NCBI GenBank assembly: GCA_038501785.1
Contig: JBAMJR010000156.1
Span: 1,184,501 to 1,248,500, forward strand
Source: Myoxocephalus aenaeus
Taxonomy: Eukaryota; Chordata; Actinopteri; Perciformes; Cottidae
Reading direction: 5' to 3'
Length of the DNA stretch: 64,000 bases
This document shows, piece after piece, positions 37,001 through 50,300 of this stretch. Position 1 is the first letter of the stretch; each line of letters begins with the position of its first letter. The notes below the pieces were generated by a model. That model ran no database searches, had not been told where the DNA came from, and saw only the letters and a list, made by a program, of their open reading frames with translations. A program made the position numbers and the translations under genes.

Positions 37001-40000
37001 CTTCCCACAATGCTTTACTGTATTTCAGCAATTTAAATGAAGTTAATCAACGTTGTGGTTCCAGAGATACTTTAGGAAACGTCACTTGACTCTCTTGTCC
37101 TGTCCGGTAATGGGCGCCGCGGCGCTGGGGGTTAAAGAGGTTAAAGCTTAACGTTTGACCACGGCTGCGATGCTTCCTGTAGCGGTCGTATTGTATCCAG
37201 CATTTGATTACACAACAACCAAACAAAGAAAATACTTTCTGAGCGCTGCATGAACAGCCAGTCCTTTACACTAGAGATGCACGATGTGGTTATCTTGTGT
37301 TTCTCTCCTTGTGTGCAACACAAATGGTTTCAGATAAGGTGCCAAAGTAACAGCGTGAAAGACACATCCAGGGACGAGCGTGGTTCTATTAAAAATGGCT
37401 GCGGACGGCGCTCATATCTCCACCTTTAGTTGTCTTTCTTGTCAATGTCCTTGGACTTTATCTGTCGCGATTAATTAGAATCGGCAAAAAAAAAATAGTA
37501 TTGGAAGTTTCCCCCCGCTTTCAATATTAGTCAGTATGTTTGAAAAAAACTTGGCAAAAAAGGAGCCAGGCTTACTTTGTCATCCAGTTCCTGTTTGAGT
37601 AGCTTGTACTTTCTGTGGGAAAGTGCGTGCGCCTCGTCGTTGGTGCTCAGCTGTGCTGCCAGCTTATCACACTCATCCTTCATCCTGTCCAGCTTGATGC
37701 GCAGCGCCTCACACAGCTCCTTGTCTGATGCTGCATCTGCCTGGGAGGAAGAAGGGGTGAGTTTAAGGCCACGGCACACGGGCAATAACCGGAGAAAATA
37801 AGGACCGATGGTTCATCTGCTGCTAAATCTATCAACTCAAAAGCAGGTTTGCAATTGGTTTTTCTGTGATGTTCACGCTCTGGAATATACAGGGAGAAAT
37901 CATGACATGGTGCACATATGGTTTCAAAGTAGCCATTTCATTGACATAAATGCTGCTTTGAGCCAGTGAACCCGAACTATTTGTGAAAGATCTTAAGTCG
38001 CATCGAGCAGGTGCTGGGTGAATTCACAATAACGGTCTGACGTGACATTTTTGTGCCGCACAGAGAATATCATGTAAGTGAACGGGTAAATGCCAATCCG
38101 AGACTCTGAAATCATGTCAGATCTGTCTCCGACGTCAAATCGGAATCCTTAATTCATGTGTCAGTCCAGCTGAAGCTTGCCGAGGAAAATCCAACCTCAG
38201 ACATAAGCTGTCTATCGACAACGATCACGTCGCCACACGCAGCTGAAGATATTGTAAAGTGGAATGAACGACAATGGTTGAGGACTGGGAGTGACACGGA
38301 CAAAGAAAAAGAAAAAAAGAGAGAGGAAAAATAGATGGAAAATGCAAAATTAGAACTGGAGGGAGGCAGAAAGAGAGGGATTAAGACAGAGAGAGACAGC
38401 GAGAGAAAAGATAGAGTGGAGCAGGAATCAAGAGTGAGAGGACAAGGACGAGAAAATACGAATATTTCAAGCTTTTTCTGACAGTTGACTGTATCAAAAT
38501 CGTAATACGGGCCTCTGGCTGTGCGATGTGAATATTGGGTGGGCTTCTGAGGGACATCTGCAGCACCCGTAGGCTGGTACTTTAAAACATTCCAGCAAAC
38601 GCCCTTGTCCTTACCGCGCTGGGAAATGACACCATTACAATGAGCTATGTCAGATATTAATGCCATTCCGCGCCGCTAATGGGCTAAGCTCAACCATATC
38701 AGGGAGGACCATGCCCCTTGAGAGACAATGGACCCGGGAGGGCTCATCATTGGAGATACGGAGGGAGGGGGGGCGGGGGGGAAGTCAAGAGGAGGCCCGT
38801 GTCTCCAGCACGTCTGAGGTTTTTTAAATATTCACGCTTGGAGCTTTGGAATGGCCACGAGGATCACCACGAGGAGCTCCGCTATCCTCGATTCACCCGC
38901 ACTCAAGAGGACAGAGCCGGGCCGCTGAGGAAGATTACTCTGAACGAGGAGGGGTGTCTGTGTCTCGCTGAGGAGGAAATATGCCAGATGTTCAGAGGGC
39001 TGAGGCGCGTTACCCTGCGCTGAGTCCAAAGAGTGTGCCAATGATTCTGTAAATGTCAATTAGAGTGTGGCACTCTGTGATCTGAGCCCAGGTGCAAAGA
39101 GGAAATAAATAAATAAATCACTCTTTGCTTGGCTTATGACCCTGACATCTCAAAAGACTTCAGACTGTCTGTGATACATAATCCATGTAAATCAAATCAA
39201 CTGCTGGGTCACACATGCAAGCAGCACGGCACACGGAGAACCTGTACCTCACCATTTGATCCATCCTACTATATAGCACCCAAGGGGGACTCAATCCACC
39301 ATTTTCTCAAGTTTTTTTCCATCCAGATGAAGAGCAGTGCACAGGCGTGACCGGGTGCTGTGTCTGTCACACACCAGCAGAGCGCTGAGCAATAACACAA
39401 TGCACATCACATTAGACTGAAGGGCACATTTATTTCTTGAAATATTATGAATTTATTCTCGTATTATTACAAACTTTCTTCCACAAAATATAAAAAAACT
39501 GCCTCAGAGAACGTGTGGGCTTTAAAGTGCAGACATCTCGCTCTATCCAGGGCGTTTATGCATGAATTCAGAGGAATTCATGCATCATTGAGGCGAAGAG
39601 GTGACACAAGTACATTTAGAGAGGTTACCTCCCCAGGCAAGACACACAGAAGAGGACTAAAGCATGCCTACATGTGTTGACTCAGCTAGGGCTGGGCGGT
39701 ATGGCCAAAAATCCATATCACGGTATTTTGTAGGATTCTGGCGGTTTCACGGTATATCACGGTATTTTTTTTTTCGAATAAACACATTAATTTATTGACG
39801 CCGAAAAGGACCGCCCGCCATCGTTATTCACCACTCGCTCGCAACAACTGGCCAGCAGCTGTTCGTACGTTGGTACATAGGTTGTGTTAGGAAGCTAAAC
39901 ATGGAGGGATTTAGGACCCAGGGGAATGTAGTTATTTCATATCCCTTCATACTGGTGGCGCATGCGCAGCCGTGACGACGATTGTCATTCTTCGGCAGGC

Positions 40001-43000
40001 GGCAACATTTAAAGTTTACAGTCACAGCTGCGTGTCCAGCGGTCTGAGCTACTTATGGCTCACGGATAGAGGTTGACTCACGGTTTCATAGAAATGACAT
40101 CGACAAAATGCATTCTGGGTAAAGCCCGCCCACTCAGCCGCACCGGAAGAGACTTCTTCCTGCACATGAAGAGTCTTCCTGTGTGGGCGGGCATTTTGGC
40201 GAAGTAATTTACCCAGCATGCATCTTCCGATGTCATTCCCTTCAAACCATAAGTCAACTGAGTCTCCATGAGAGCTAAGTAGCTCCGTCCGCTGCTCCTT
40301 CAGCTTCGAGCTGTGAATGTTAAATGTTGTTGCCTGCCAAAGCACGGCGACCGGTATATGAAAAATTCATACCGTACGGAAAGCCGAAGAATAGCCCGTT
40401 TCCACATCACTAATATGTCATTGTGCTAGTCCATGTCGTGTGACCTTAGGCAAGACACTTGACCCCAAATTGCTCCCAGAGGCTGTGCCTACGGTGTGTG
40501 AACGTTGGTCCAGGTGGCCCCTGCATCAGTGTATGAATAGCGTGAATGTTGTGTAAAAGCACTTTGAGTGGTGGAAGACTACAGAGGAGCTACACTAGTT
40601 AATTTACCCTGAGCCCAAACTCAAAGGTCTCGTTTAGAGGAAGCTGAGCCTTCCCTGGCTCCGTTATACTTTGAACACTGCTTATTCTCTTACTAGCAGC
40701 TCCAAAGCTTACCAACACATCGTGTGTGTTCAATCTACACAAAGATTGAAGTGACTATGACAGAGGCCAGACTGAGACCAGGTGCCAGGCAACAAGTAGC
40801 TGGTTCCAGTCCTCTGGACAGGGTCAAGCTTGCTGTTTCCAGTCTTAATGCTAAACTAAGCTAAGCTAAGCTGGAAGCTACATATTTACTGTAGAGACAT
40901 GAGAGAGTATTATTTGTATATACCAAATGCCAAACTCATTCACTGCACATTTCCTTCATGGAATAACTACTAATATTCATGAAAAGGTCTTACCTTAACC
41001 TCCTTCAGGTGTGCCATTAGGTCATCCCTCTCCTGGAGGCACAGCTTGAGCCGGTCCTGCACTTCACAATACTTCTTTGTCCTGCTGTCCTCCCTCATCG
41101 CCTTTGTGCTGTCCAGTTCTGTCTGATGCACCACTCTCTCCAGCTGCAGCTGCTGCCCCAGGGCGGCCCGCTCCTCCTGCGCCGCCGTCAGCTTGGCCTG
41201 GAGCTCCACGGAGCCCTTCTGGAGCTTCTGCTTGGAGCTCTCCTCCTCGGCTAACCTCTGGATTAGCTGAGCGTGGGCGGAGGTCATCTGCTTTAAGGCG
41301 GCCTGGAGCTCGGCCTGCGTGTCCTGGTCCCTCTGACAACGACGGGCTTGGGTGTCAGCTCCTTCCTCCAGCCTCTGGTTCTCCTCCCTCAGCCTGGTGT
41401 GGGCAGCAGCCAGGCGCTGAGTCTCCTCCTCCAGGGCGGCTGAGGCCTCCCTCACCTACGGTTAGAATCTGTTAGTCTGATCAAAGCTCTTTTAATGACT
41501 GTAGAGCTGAGGTTTTCTCCTCTTGACTTTGACAACACTTCCAACTGAACATGACAAATTGGTCTGGCAAAAGAATTCAATCAAATCTTCAGCCATGACT
41601 GTGGTTAGACTGGGATGTGTGCACAAATGCAACCACTAAAAATGCTTTTTTTTGAATTTTTTTTCAAAGGTGTCATCGTTACATGACACACATTCGGCAT
41701 ACTTCATGGTGGTAGTTTCATTTTTACCGCCGTGCTGACTGCTGTCATTTGTGAGACGATGAGTCAAACTGGTGACCAAAGACTGTGGGTCTTTGATCCT
41801 TCAAGTTATATGTGTGTCCCTAGTGGGCGGAAAGATATTTCGGCTTTCTGGTTGCTCGACCCCCGTACCTCCCGCATTTCCTGCTCCAGTGATAACTGGC
41901 GCTGGCGGGTCTCGGACAGCTCCACGCCCTTGCGGTGGAGCTCCTCCTCGCGCTGGGCCAAACGCCCGAGGATTTCGGCGAGCTCCCTGCGGGCCGCCTC
42001 AGTCTGCTGGCTCAGCGCCTTCAGCTGGGCCTGGGAGCTCTCCTTTTCCCTGGCTGCCTGGAGGGGAGGAGGGCGAGAGAGCAGGGGCAAGAGAGGGGGG
42101 AATGAAGAATGACAAATGAAGAGGAGGCGGAAGATGTTGTACAAAAAAAAAAAGGAGCTCTGACAATAATGATGAGAGCGAGAGAAAGAGTGACAGAGAG
42201 ACAGAGGCAGAGGAACATATGCAGTACCAGCTCTTGCACCGATAGGAAAATGGTCGCTCTCAGCTCCCCGATAAGGGACAATGGTCAGGTCTGTTCAAGG
42301 CAGATTGCTTCTAATACTCCGGCTTTGACTGGAATTTGCAAAGACTTTGCTGTAGCTCAGAACCTAATCATTTAATTGAGCACTTGATTCTCTCCCCTAA
42401 TTCATTAAGGGGGCAGAAATCATTTTGTAATTAATTCGCGGCACGTGGAGTGAGCCAGGTGGGAGTCTGTCCGTCTGCCTGCCTGAGAGGAGCGAGCTGC
42501 TGACGGAGAGTTTGGAGGTGACTCACTCACTTCAAACGGGATGGAAATCACTGAGGTGACTTTCAAGCTAATACTCATTGTCAGCCTTTAAGTATTCAAC
42601 AGAGCACAAGCACTGTTAACATACAGTACCTTTAAAAAGGTGCTCGGGCCACTTTACTTCATGTTTGGTTATAGCTATTCAAAATACAATATTCAAGAGT
42701 TCTAATCTGACTTTGATACAAAACCCTCTCTGCTCTTTAGATGCAACAAAGTATGAATTCAAATGAACGTGCATCCAGATCATTTCACTTGTGTTTTAGG
42801 TATTCTAGTTAGAAACAGCCTTTTCCTTTCATTCCTTCCTAAAACTGAGAGCAGTGTCCTTCTCTTCACCATAAGAGGACTGCATGTGACACACATACAT
42901 AATATTACAATCATTACAATGCAAAAGGCACAGACCGGTGCCGCTTTTCCAGTCCATTCCTACCATGAAAGAACTGGACCAGAAAAACTCAAATAGTTTC

Positions 43001-46000
43001 TATCTGTATGATGGGATGGGTGTGTCGATTTGTTTTCTCTGAAACGTTGCGATCTAGAATTGAATGTGCTCCACATTGTATTGTGACACTTACAACACGG
43101 TGCTATAGCGTTTTGTGTGAAGACAAAAACACAAGGCGCAACAATTACGCCCCCCAAGTCGATGCAAAGACACAAACAGATGTGAATATGCAAGTGCAAT
43201 TAGATTCTCCTGACAAAGAAAGCAGGTCATGAACCCAGACGTGTTTCTGGGACTTCCACAACACGTATAGTGAAAGTATTGATTGATGTATTTGGTCATG
43301 CTTAAATGGTGGGGATAAACAATGCTAAGTTATGTGCTAGCTATGGAGGTAATCCCCTTTTCGGAGGTCGTATTCGCCTGAGTAACGTGAGGCGAAAGAT
43401 CCGCTTCACATCTGGTCTGAATACACCTTTAACAGGAGGAGAGATTGCCGTGCTATTGCGTGTCCATGACGTTCACCGCCCTGTATCCCCGATGCCAGTT
43501 CGCTGATGTGTTCTGACGTCAGCGAATGGCAGAACCTCAGGGAGAGTTTGGCCGAGATAAGTGTGGTTTTATTCTACAGATCAGTCTACTGCTGGAGCTG
43601 AACGCATCTCAGCACAGACATTATTGATGACTTCACTTTTTTTAGAACACACTGTCAAAGTCAAAGCAGGTATGCAAGAGCCAGAGTCCACCCGCTCAGC
43701 GAACGCAACAAAGACAAGTCTGTTTTTGTTGACCGAGCTGCCAGCTGGCTCGCTTTTAGCCCCGCAGCGGACAGCGGAAACCTTTGAGACCGCTGGGAGG
43801 CCGCGAGCGCGGTCAACCAGCACCGAACGATACCGAGTCAATAAGCTGCAATGAGATTCACCGCAGTCTGCTCAACTTTTGCTGGATTCTGTGAAACGGC
43901 TGAGAGCTTTCACTTCGTTCAAAGACGAGCCCAAAAGAACGACAACTGCCAACAGGAACAAAAAAAGCAGCCGACTACGAAGCGGTCGGGATTTTTATCT
44001 CGACTACAGTGGACACAGACGCTGTGCTAGTTCCACTCAAGCTAAATGTAGAATAATCATAGCGTTGCTTTCCTGTTACCAAAAGCACACGTTTGTGTAT
44101 TGTTATCAATCCATATTGTACATTTTTCATGCAGGCTGCCTCATATAAAAACTTTCTGAGCAGGGAGTTATTTGTCAATATTCTTGGTGCATCCAAACAC
44201 TTGGATGGAAAAAGTTGCCTTTTAGAATGGAGTTTCAAAGCAAAGCTGAGATAACCCGATTTTTGTTCTCACTTCAAATGTAGTGATGCACAATTCCACC
44301 CCGTGCTCGAGTAATATCTCGACATACGGCAAGGTCAGTCCACTTGACTCAATGAGTTGTGAAGATAAACTGCTTTCAACATTCTAAAGAGCAGCAGTTC
44401 CTCAGCCACAGCTGCTAGAGTCAACAGCTGTTGATGCGTGAATCTGCCTCGACCGACCTGCGAGGCCTCGCCGCTGAGGACCGCGGCCCGGCCGCTCGCC
44501 TCCTCCAGCTCCTTCTGCAGTCGCCTGCACTTTGCCCTCCACTGACGCACGGCCTCCTGGGCCCTGGTCTTCAGGTCGTCTCTGCTCCTCGTGCTCTCCT
44601 GGAGCAACGCCTCCGTCTCCCTCCTCTCGGCCTGCCCTCGGCTCTGTGAGGATGCAGAAGTGTACGTTGATTCTTTATCGTTTGTCATTTTTAAACCATC
44701 CCGACGCTAAAATGTCTCAGAGGCCAAATTCACGAGGATCTCATTTAGTTACGTTGTCGTTTTGTGAACCTGTGGCCCAGAATGCATCCGATTCAAAATG
44801 GTGCGTCCTATGTTTACAGTCACCTATTAGCGATGAATTACAGTGTGATGCAATAACCAACGTAAAAATACCTGCATCTCCTTCAACTGCTCCAGCATTC
44901 GGAGCTGTTGCTGCTCCCGCCGCGCCAGGTCTGATGACAAGTCCTGGTATATAGAACAGAGAAAGGTCAAGGACTGTGTGTGTGTGTGTGTGTGTACTAC
45001 TACTGCTGCTAATGGGAGCAAAAAGACAGAGAGGCAACAGACAGGGAGGCATAGCGGTGTGCAGGAATGGGTTTAGGGCGATGGAAGCAAGAGAAAAAAA
45101 GACATAAATAGGTACGAGAGATTACAAAAAATATCAACAGTGAAGAACAGGTTTTGAGAGCAAAGAAGGAGGACAAAAGGCAAAGGCAGAAAGGTCAAAG
45201 AAGGTTGAGACTGTCACGCTGCCCCACTATTGGATTATCTGCACGGCTGGTCTGAAAAGTCGGCTGAAAGGAGAGTTGCACCGGATTAGCTTCATTCTCC
45301 ACAAGAAAAATCACAATCACTTTGAAGTTTCCAGTTTGATTGAAGTCTCAAGTAAGGGCAAGTCAAGTTAGCCTGGTGCCGTTTAGGTATTTATACTGAA
45401 TAAGACAGAACAGTTAGGAGTAATTAGTCATAGGCCTATTAGACTGTATATAAATTCAGTCGCTGAGGAATTGAATATTCCACCCTATTCTCCTCATTAT
45501 ACTTCATTTTTGCTCATTTACCGTTAAAATTAAACATTTCCAATGTCTATTCTGATCTAGACATAAAAACCATAAGAGACGCCTCAGGTGATACACGCAA
45601 ACACCTTCTTCATCTTTTAACACCTACTCGGCAATAAGGGAAGCGTGGGAGTTTAAACACATTTTCGGTGAAAGAAATCTGAGATTAGAGGAATGTGCCA
45701 AAGCTTTAAAGTGCAGCTATTTCTACTAACATCTTATTGATACCTTGAATACCTCTGCTCAGCAAGGGAACGCGTTCTGTCTTTATGTCTTGTCACAGAC
45801 GCGTCGCACCAGTTTGCGAAGGATAAACGACTGCCGGTTGACTTCCGATTTCCTCTTCCGACGTACTTCATGTGACGATTTTAAGAAGGATGAAGGAGCG
45901 CGGAGGTTGGCGGAGTGATGCCACCGCGGATGAGAGGCACCCGACAAACTGAAATAACCCAGCGCAGGGTGGAGACGCCGACAGGGGCAAAGTAAAAAAA

Positions 46001-47268
46001 GCATGCTTCTGGTGTGTTCTTTGCACTCCGGCTGAGAAAGCCTCAGTGCATCTATTCTTAAGGCTATTCTGCAGAGACAGCCACGTGGATGACAAAGGAA
46101 CGACATGCGATGCCTTCTCTGGATCACCGGTGTTATGAGCTCTTGTAGCTTCTGTAGAAATACCACACCTCCACCTGGAAGCCGAGTCGGACCCGCTCCT
46201 TCTCCTTTCGGTCCAGAGCCCTCTTCAGTTCCTCGACCTCGCTGACGACTGAGGCCGCGTGCAGCTGGGCTCGCAGCTCCGCCACCTCTTTCTCCAGACG
46301 ATCTACACGCATGGACCCATGCAGGCACATCATCAAAGGGCTGTACGACACATGGCGGATGGATTATTGAGCACGCGAAATACACTACACACTGCAAAAA
46401 AAAAAAAAAAGCCAAGGCAACATCTTTGGAATGAGATGAATATTTGAGCATTTGGACTTATTTCCTGGCCCGTGCTCTGAATTAGTTATACCTCTTTACC
46501 TCCTATATATAGGGGCCTCATATGGAAGGCTCACATGTCAATCACTTCACGTGGTCACCTGGGGCAGACCCAGCGTTGGTAGACATGAACAGAATATATA
46601 TGAAGTGAGAAATTATGCGAATGAAGGACTCTCCACAAACACGGATGTACAAATACTAAATAATGTCATCATAAAGTATTTCACCATGTTTTGTCAAACA
46701 CAGATTTTTATAAGAAGCGGTCATTTTCAAACTTTCACTGCTATTCAAGGCCATTGGATGCTCTAAATTAAATACCATTACAAATAAATAAACAAGTGGA
46801 GAATTGAGAGGGGAAGATATACTCCCAGTGTTCTCTCTTAGACATAATGTCAGCTATTTCTATGGTTACTTACAGAGTTGTCATAGCAATCGTTTGCAGA
46901 GAGGATTTAGATGCAGGTGAAATGGATGGGTTCCATTTAGCCTGCATCCAAATCCTCTCCGTCTTCCTGTTGCTGCTCCTCTTCCTCCCCTCCCCAGACC
47001 AGACGTAGATTCAGTACCTGTGCCTCTCTGCCCACCACTCCCCTCCTCCCGGAAGGCGTGGTTGCCTTGTGGCTGAGCAATGGGCTGAGAAGTCTTCAGC
47101 TGAAGCTCAGTCTTCTCCTTCCTCATCCTCAGCAGCTCGCCGCGCATGTCCTCCACCTGGAAGCAGACACAGAGAAAGACGTGTGACCGTCTGGCGTTCT
47201 CTGAGAAGACGCTGCGACCGATTATTGCTTCGTCTCCTGGGGGTTACTGCACATCTCTGCAGGTGAAG

Positions 47269-47312
<44 letters not shown>

Positions 47313-50300
47313 AACCTGGTGAACAAGGGCTTCTCTGTTGTCCTCAGACTGTTCAAGTAGTCGTCTAGCTCCCTCCAGTTCCTGCTCCATCTGAGGACAA
47401 CAACAACAACAACAGCGTCAGGACGACACATGAAGACGTGTCCTGAGCATCACCTACAGCGGGAAGAATTCAGAATGTATACAAATTGAGCTGAAGGCAC
47501 AATTATGTTTTAATGTTTCAATTTCGGATTAAAAGTTGTAAATGAAATAACTGCCTGAGCAAGATTATGAATGCCAACTATTAGTTCAGCAAAAGGATGG
47601 AGGGAAAAGGAAGGACCTTTATTAAAAAGCAAACTTTTATTGCACTAAGTTCTAAATGCCAACCCAACCTTTTCACTTATTTTGAATACAAGACATTTCT
47701 TTGAGGCTGAACATATTCACCTTGGATTTCTCCCGGCCTGCTCTCAGTAGCCTGGCTGGAACGGCGTCCTCCCTCTCCTGGGACGGAGCTCGGCGTCTCC
47801 CTGAAGTCTACCGAACACAGACCACAATATCATTACAAGAGCACACGCATAAGAGTGGAGCAAGAACGCAACACCAGAGTGCCATTACATCATGGCATTC
47901 CCCCCAATCTCATCTTCTTGGAACGAGATAGTGCCATCGTGGTGGATTTGTACAAGAGCTTAGATCCCACTCAATCCCACTCACTCCGAGCGGGCTGTGA
48001 TGATGAATTACCGGCTGCTAGCAATAACATCTACCCAAGTGACTCATCATCTATTTGATTCACATCACAGCGGGCCCGTTGGTGGGGAATAAATGTGCCC
48101 TCTGCTCTCCCTCCTCTCCTGCTCTTTAGTAGTAAAAGAGATTATTTTCCTCTTCATGTCCTCGCGCTTGTTTATTTACCCTTAATTTTTGGACAAATGC
48201 ATTATTTCCCATCGCCTTGGGGTGCTGCTGGTGTCCCATTAGGGCACTCCGGAGGAGAGGGATGCAAATGAATTGGAAGCTACTGTCATTACAAAGAGTG
48301 TGGAAGAGTCTAGCTCCCAAAGGTTATCAGTGTGGATACAGCTACACAGTGCCCCTCTGTGGTGGACTGGTGAACTGCAGCAGGCAGGAGCGACTCCAAA
48401 GGAAAGCAAAACAATGTAAATATGCTGATTATCTCTAATAAGGGTAATTTGTTTTGCTCAATGGAAGTAGCAATGTAAAGCGCAATATTACAAGATGATG
48501 TGTTATTTACTGTGACTTTTGACTTTGAGTGCATCCGGCTTTGGCTCTTTATCACTAAAGTGCACCTAATGACAGAGCTCGCTCCACACTGACTAATGCT
48601 TTGAAGGAAATGCACTCGTAAAAAAATAAATAAAGCATGATTGGCATGAAATACGGAGAAAGTAGCAATTGCTTGCTTAGCGACCATGTGCACTGCATCG
48701 CAGTAATTGCCTGGCTGTGGTTTATAGTCTCGTAAAGCAGAGCAAGAAGGCCAGGTGACATAGTGGGAATGCTGTTTTAACAAACCAGGGAGGACTGCAG
48801 CGCACGAGAGAGAAAAACCTTCCAATTTAGACAAAGTCACCTAGCAAGTGTCGGAGAAATTTAGATTTAGTTTACATGCTCAGTCACGACACGTGGGTCA
48901 CGGTACGGTGCGCGCCATCGCACGTGGAATACACGATATGTAGATGTGTGTGTGTGTGTGTGTACATGTAGCACAGGTTCCACCCGGTCACTTCATCTGT
49001 ACGCCGGGAGCAACGTTTAGCCCAACGAGCTGCCGGTGTGCGAGACCGTCACACTTTGGTGGGAAGCCGAAGGACCCGGCTACGGGTTTTAGATGAGCGA
49101 CGACACCGACAGAGAGAAGCACATCAAAACATGCTCACGCACATTCAGCGTCACCCTGATGTGCCCGTTTTATTCCTTATTGTTCTATTTATTTAGCATT
49201 TTCAAATTTCAAAGCATAAGTGATGCTTTTTTTTACTTGCATCACTTATTCTGACCTGTTGGGAAACATGGAATACAGAAGAAGTGCTTGAAGTGCTCCT
49301 TAATGAGAATATGAAAAATGATGACAAAATGCTGCCTCAGTTCTCAGCAGGAGGACTTTGTCTTTGACACTTACACTACTGAAACGGATCTCGTGCGTTT
49401 GATGGGATCACACCAGCCGCGACACCAAATTGGGCCGTGGCTGTAAAGAGGGGTGAGAATGGCCCCTTCCAGACCAGCAGGTGGTCTGTCCACAGACTAA
49501 GACCCTCCTCTGTGGTCGTTCCCGATACAGTAGGCGTCTTCACATTTATGCAATGATGACTCACAGGGGTGAAAGCCACGCTGTCCTGACTGGTAAATAT
49601 GAATAAGCTCTATGTGTGTAATTGTGTGGAGAGGTTATTAATCGTTTTCTGTAATCTGCTCTGAAGTTGTTGTTTTTGTAGAAGAATAATCACTCAACGG
49701 AGATCACTTGAGAATGTTTCAGCGTTCGTTTCGTAACGCCATCGAGAGTGCATTGACGCGCTTTTGTACCAAGAGAAGGCGAGCAGAAGGGCTGAAGCCA
49801 TGTGAGCGCGCACGAGCGTTCAGAAATGGTGTAAATGCCAGCGGTCTGTATGTTTACTCAGGAATAAGCAACGGGCTTTTATTGCTGCTGCCGGTGCTCG
49901 TACGTGGGGAGGAAGTCTGCTGACTCGCTTCATCTGCAGCAGCCACATTTCTCATGGTGAAACAAATATATATATTTCATTGACTTGGTATTAGTAAAAT
50001 GATTCATTGCGGTGATGCTGTCCTTTCAGTGTACTGGAAGTCTGCATGTCATTTGTTTAACTGCTTTATTCTTTTATATATGTGTGCGTGTGTGTGTGTG
50101 AGTGTGTGTGTTTTTTCCTAGTTTTTCTAAGTTTTTTCCTAGGTTCCTTTTCATTTATGCTCTTCTGCGTGCTTCGATATTGTTTTGTCTGTATTATAAA
50201 CATCAACCGGCTCAGGTACAGCAAATAAAGAATTGCCTTTTTTTTTTTTGTTAATGAATGTGTGTTGTCTCCTGATAAATAAAGTTCTAATGAAGTATTG

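Noticed and set aside
45783..46451. 222-codon minus-strand frame
   Set aside because: Overlaps cep128 exon 11 in another frame, contains intron sequence and has no family resemblance.
46881..47017. Extension of cep128 exon 10 to the end of its open frame
   Set aside because: Only the GTACTG donor at 47017 gives the phase required by exon 11; the rest is Gly/Arg-rich shadow sequence.
47721..47801. Exon 8 of cep128 starting at the nearer CAG
   Set aside because: It breaks phase with exon 7 or gives a stop; the GGTAG acceptor six bases earlier keeps frame and human spacing.
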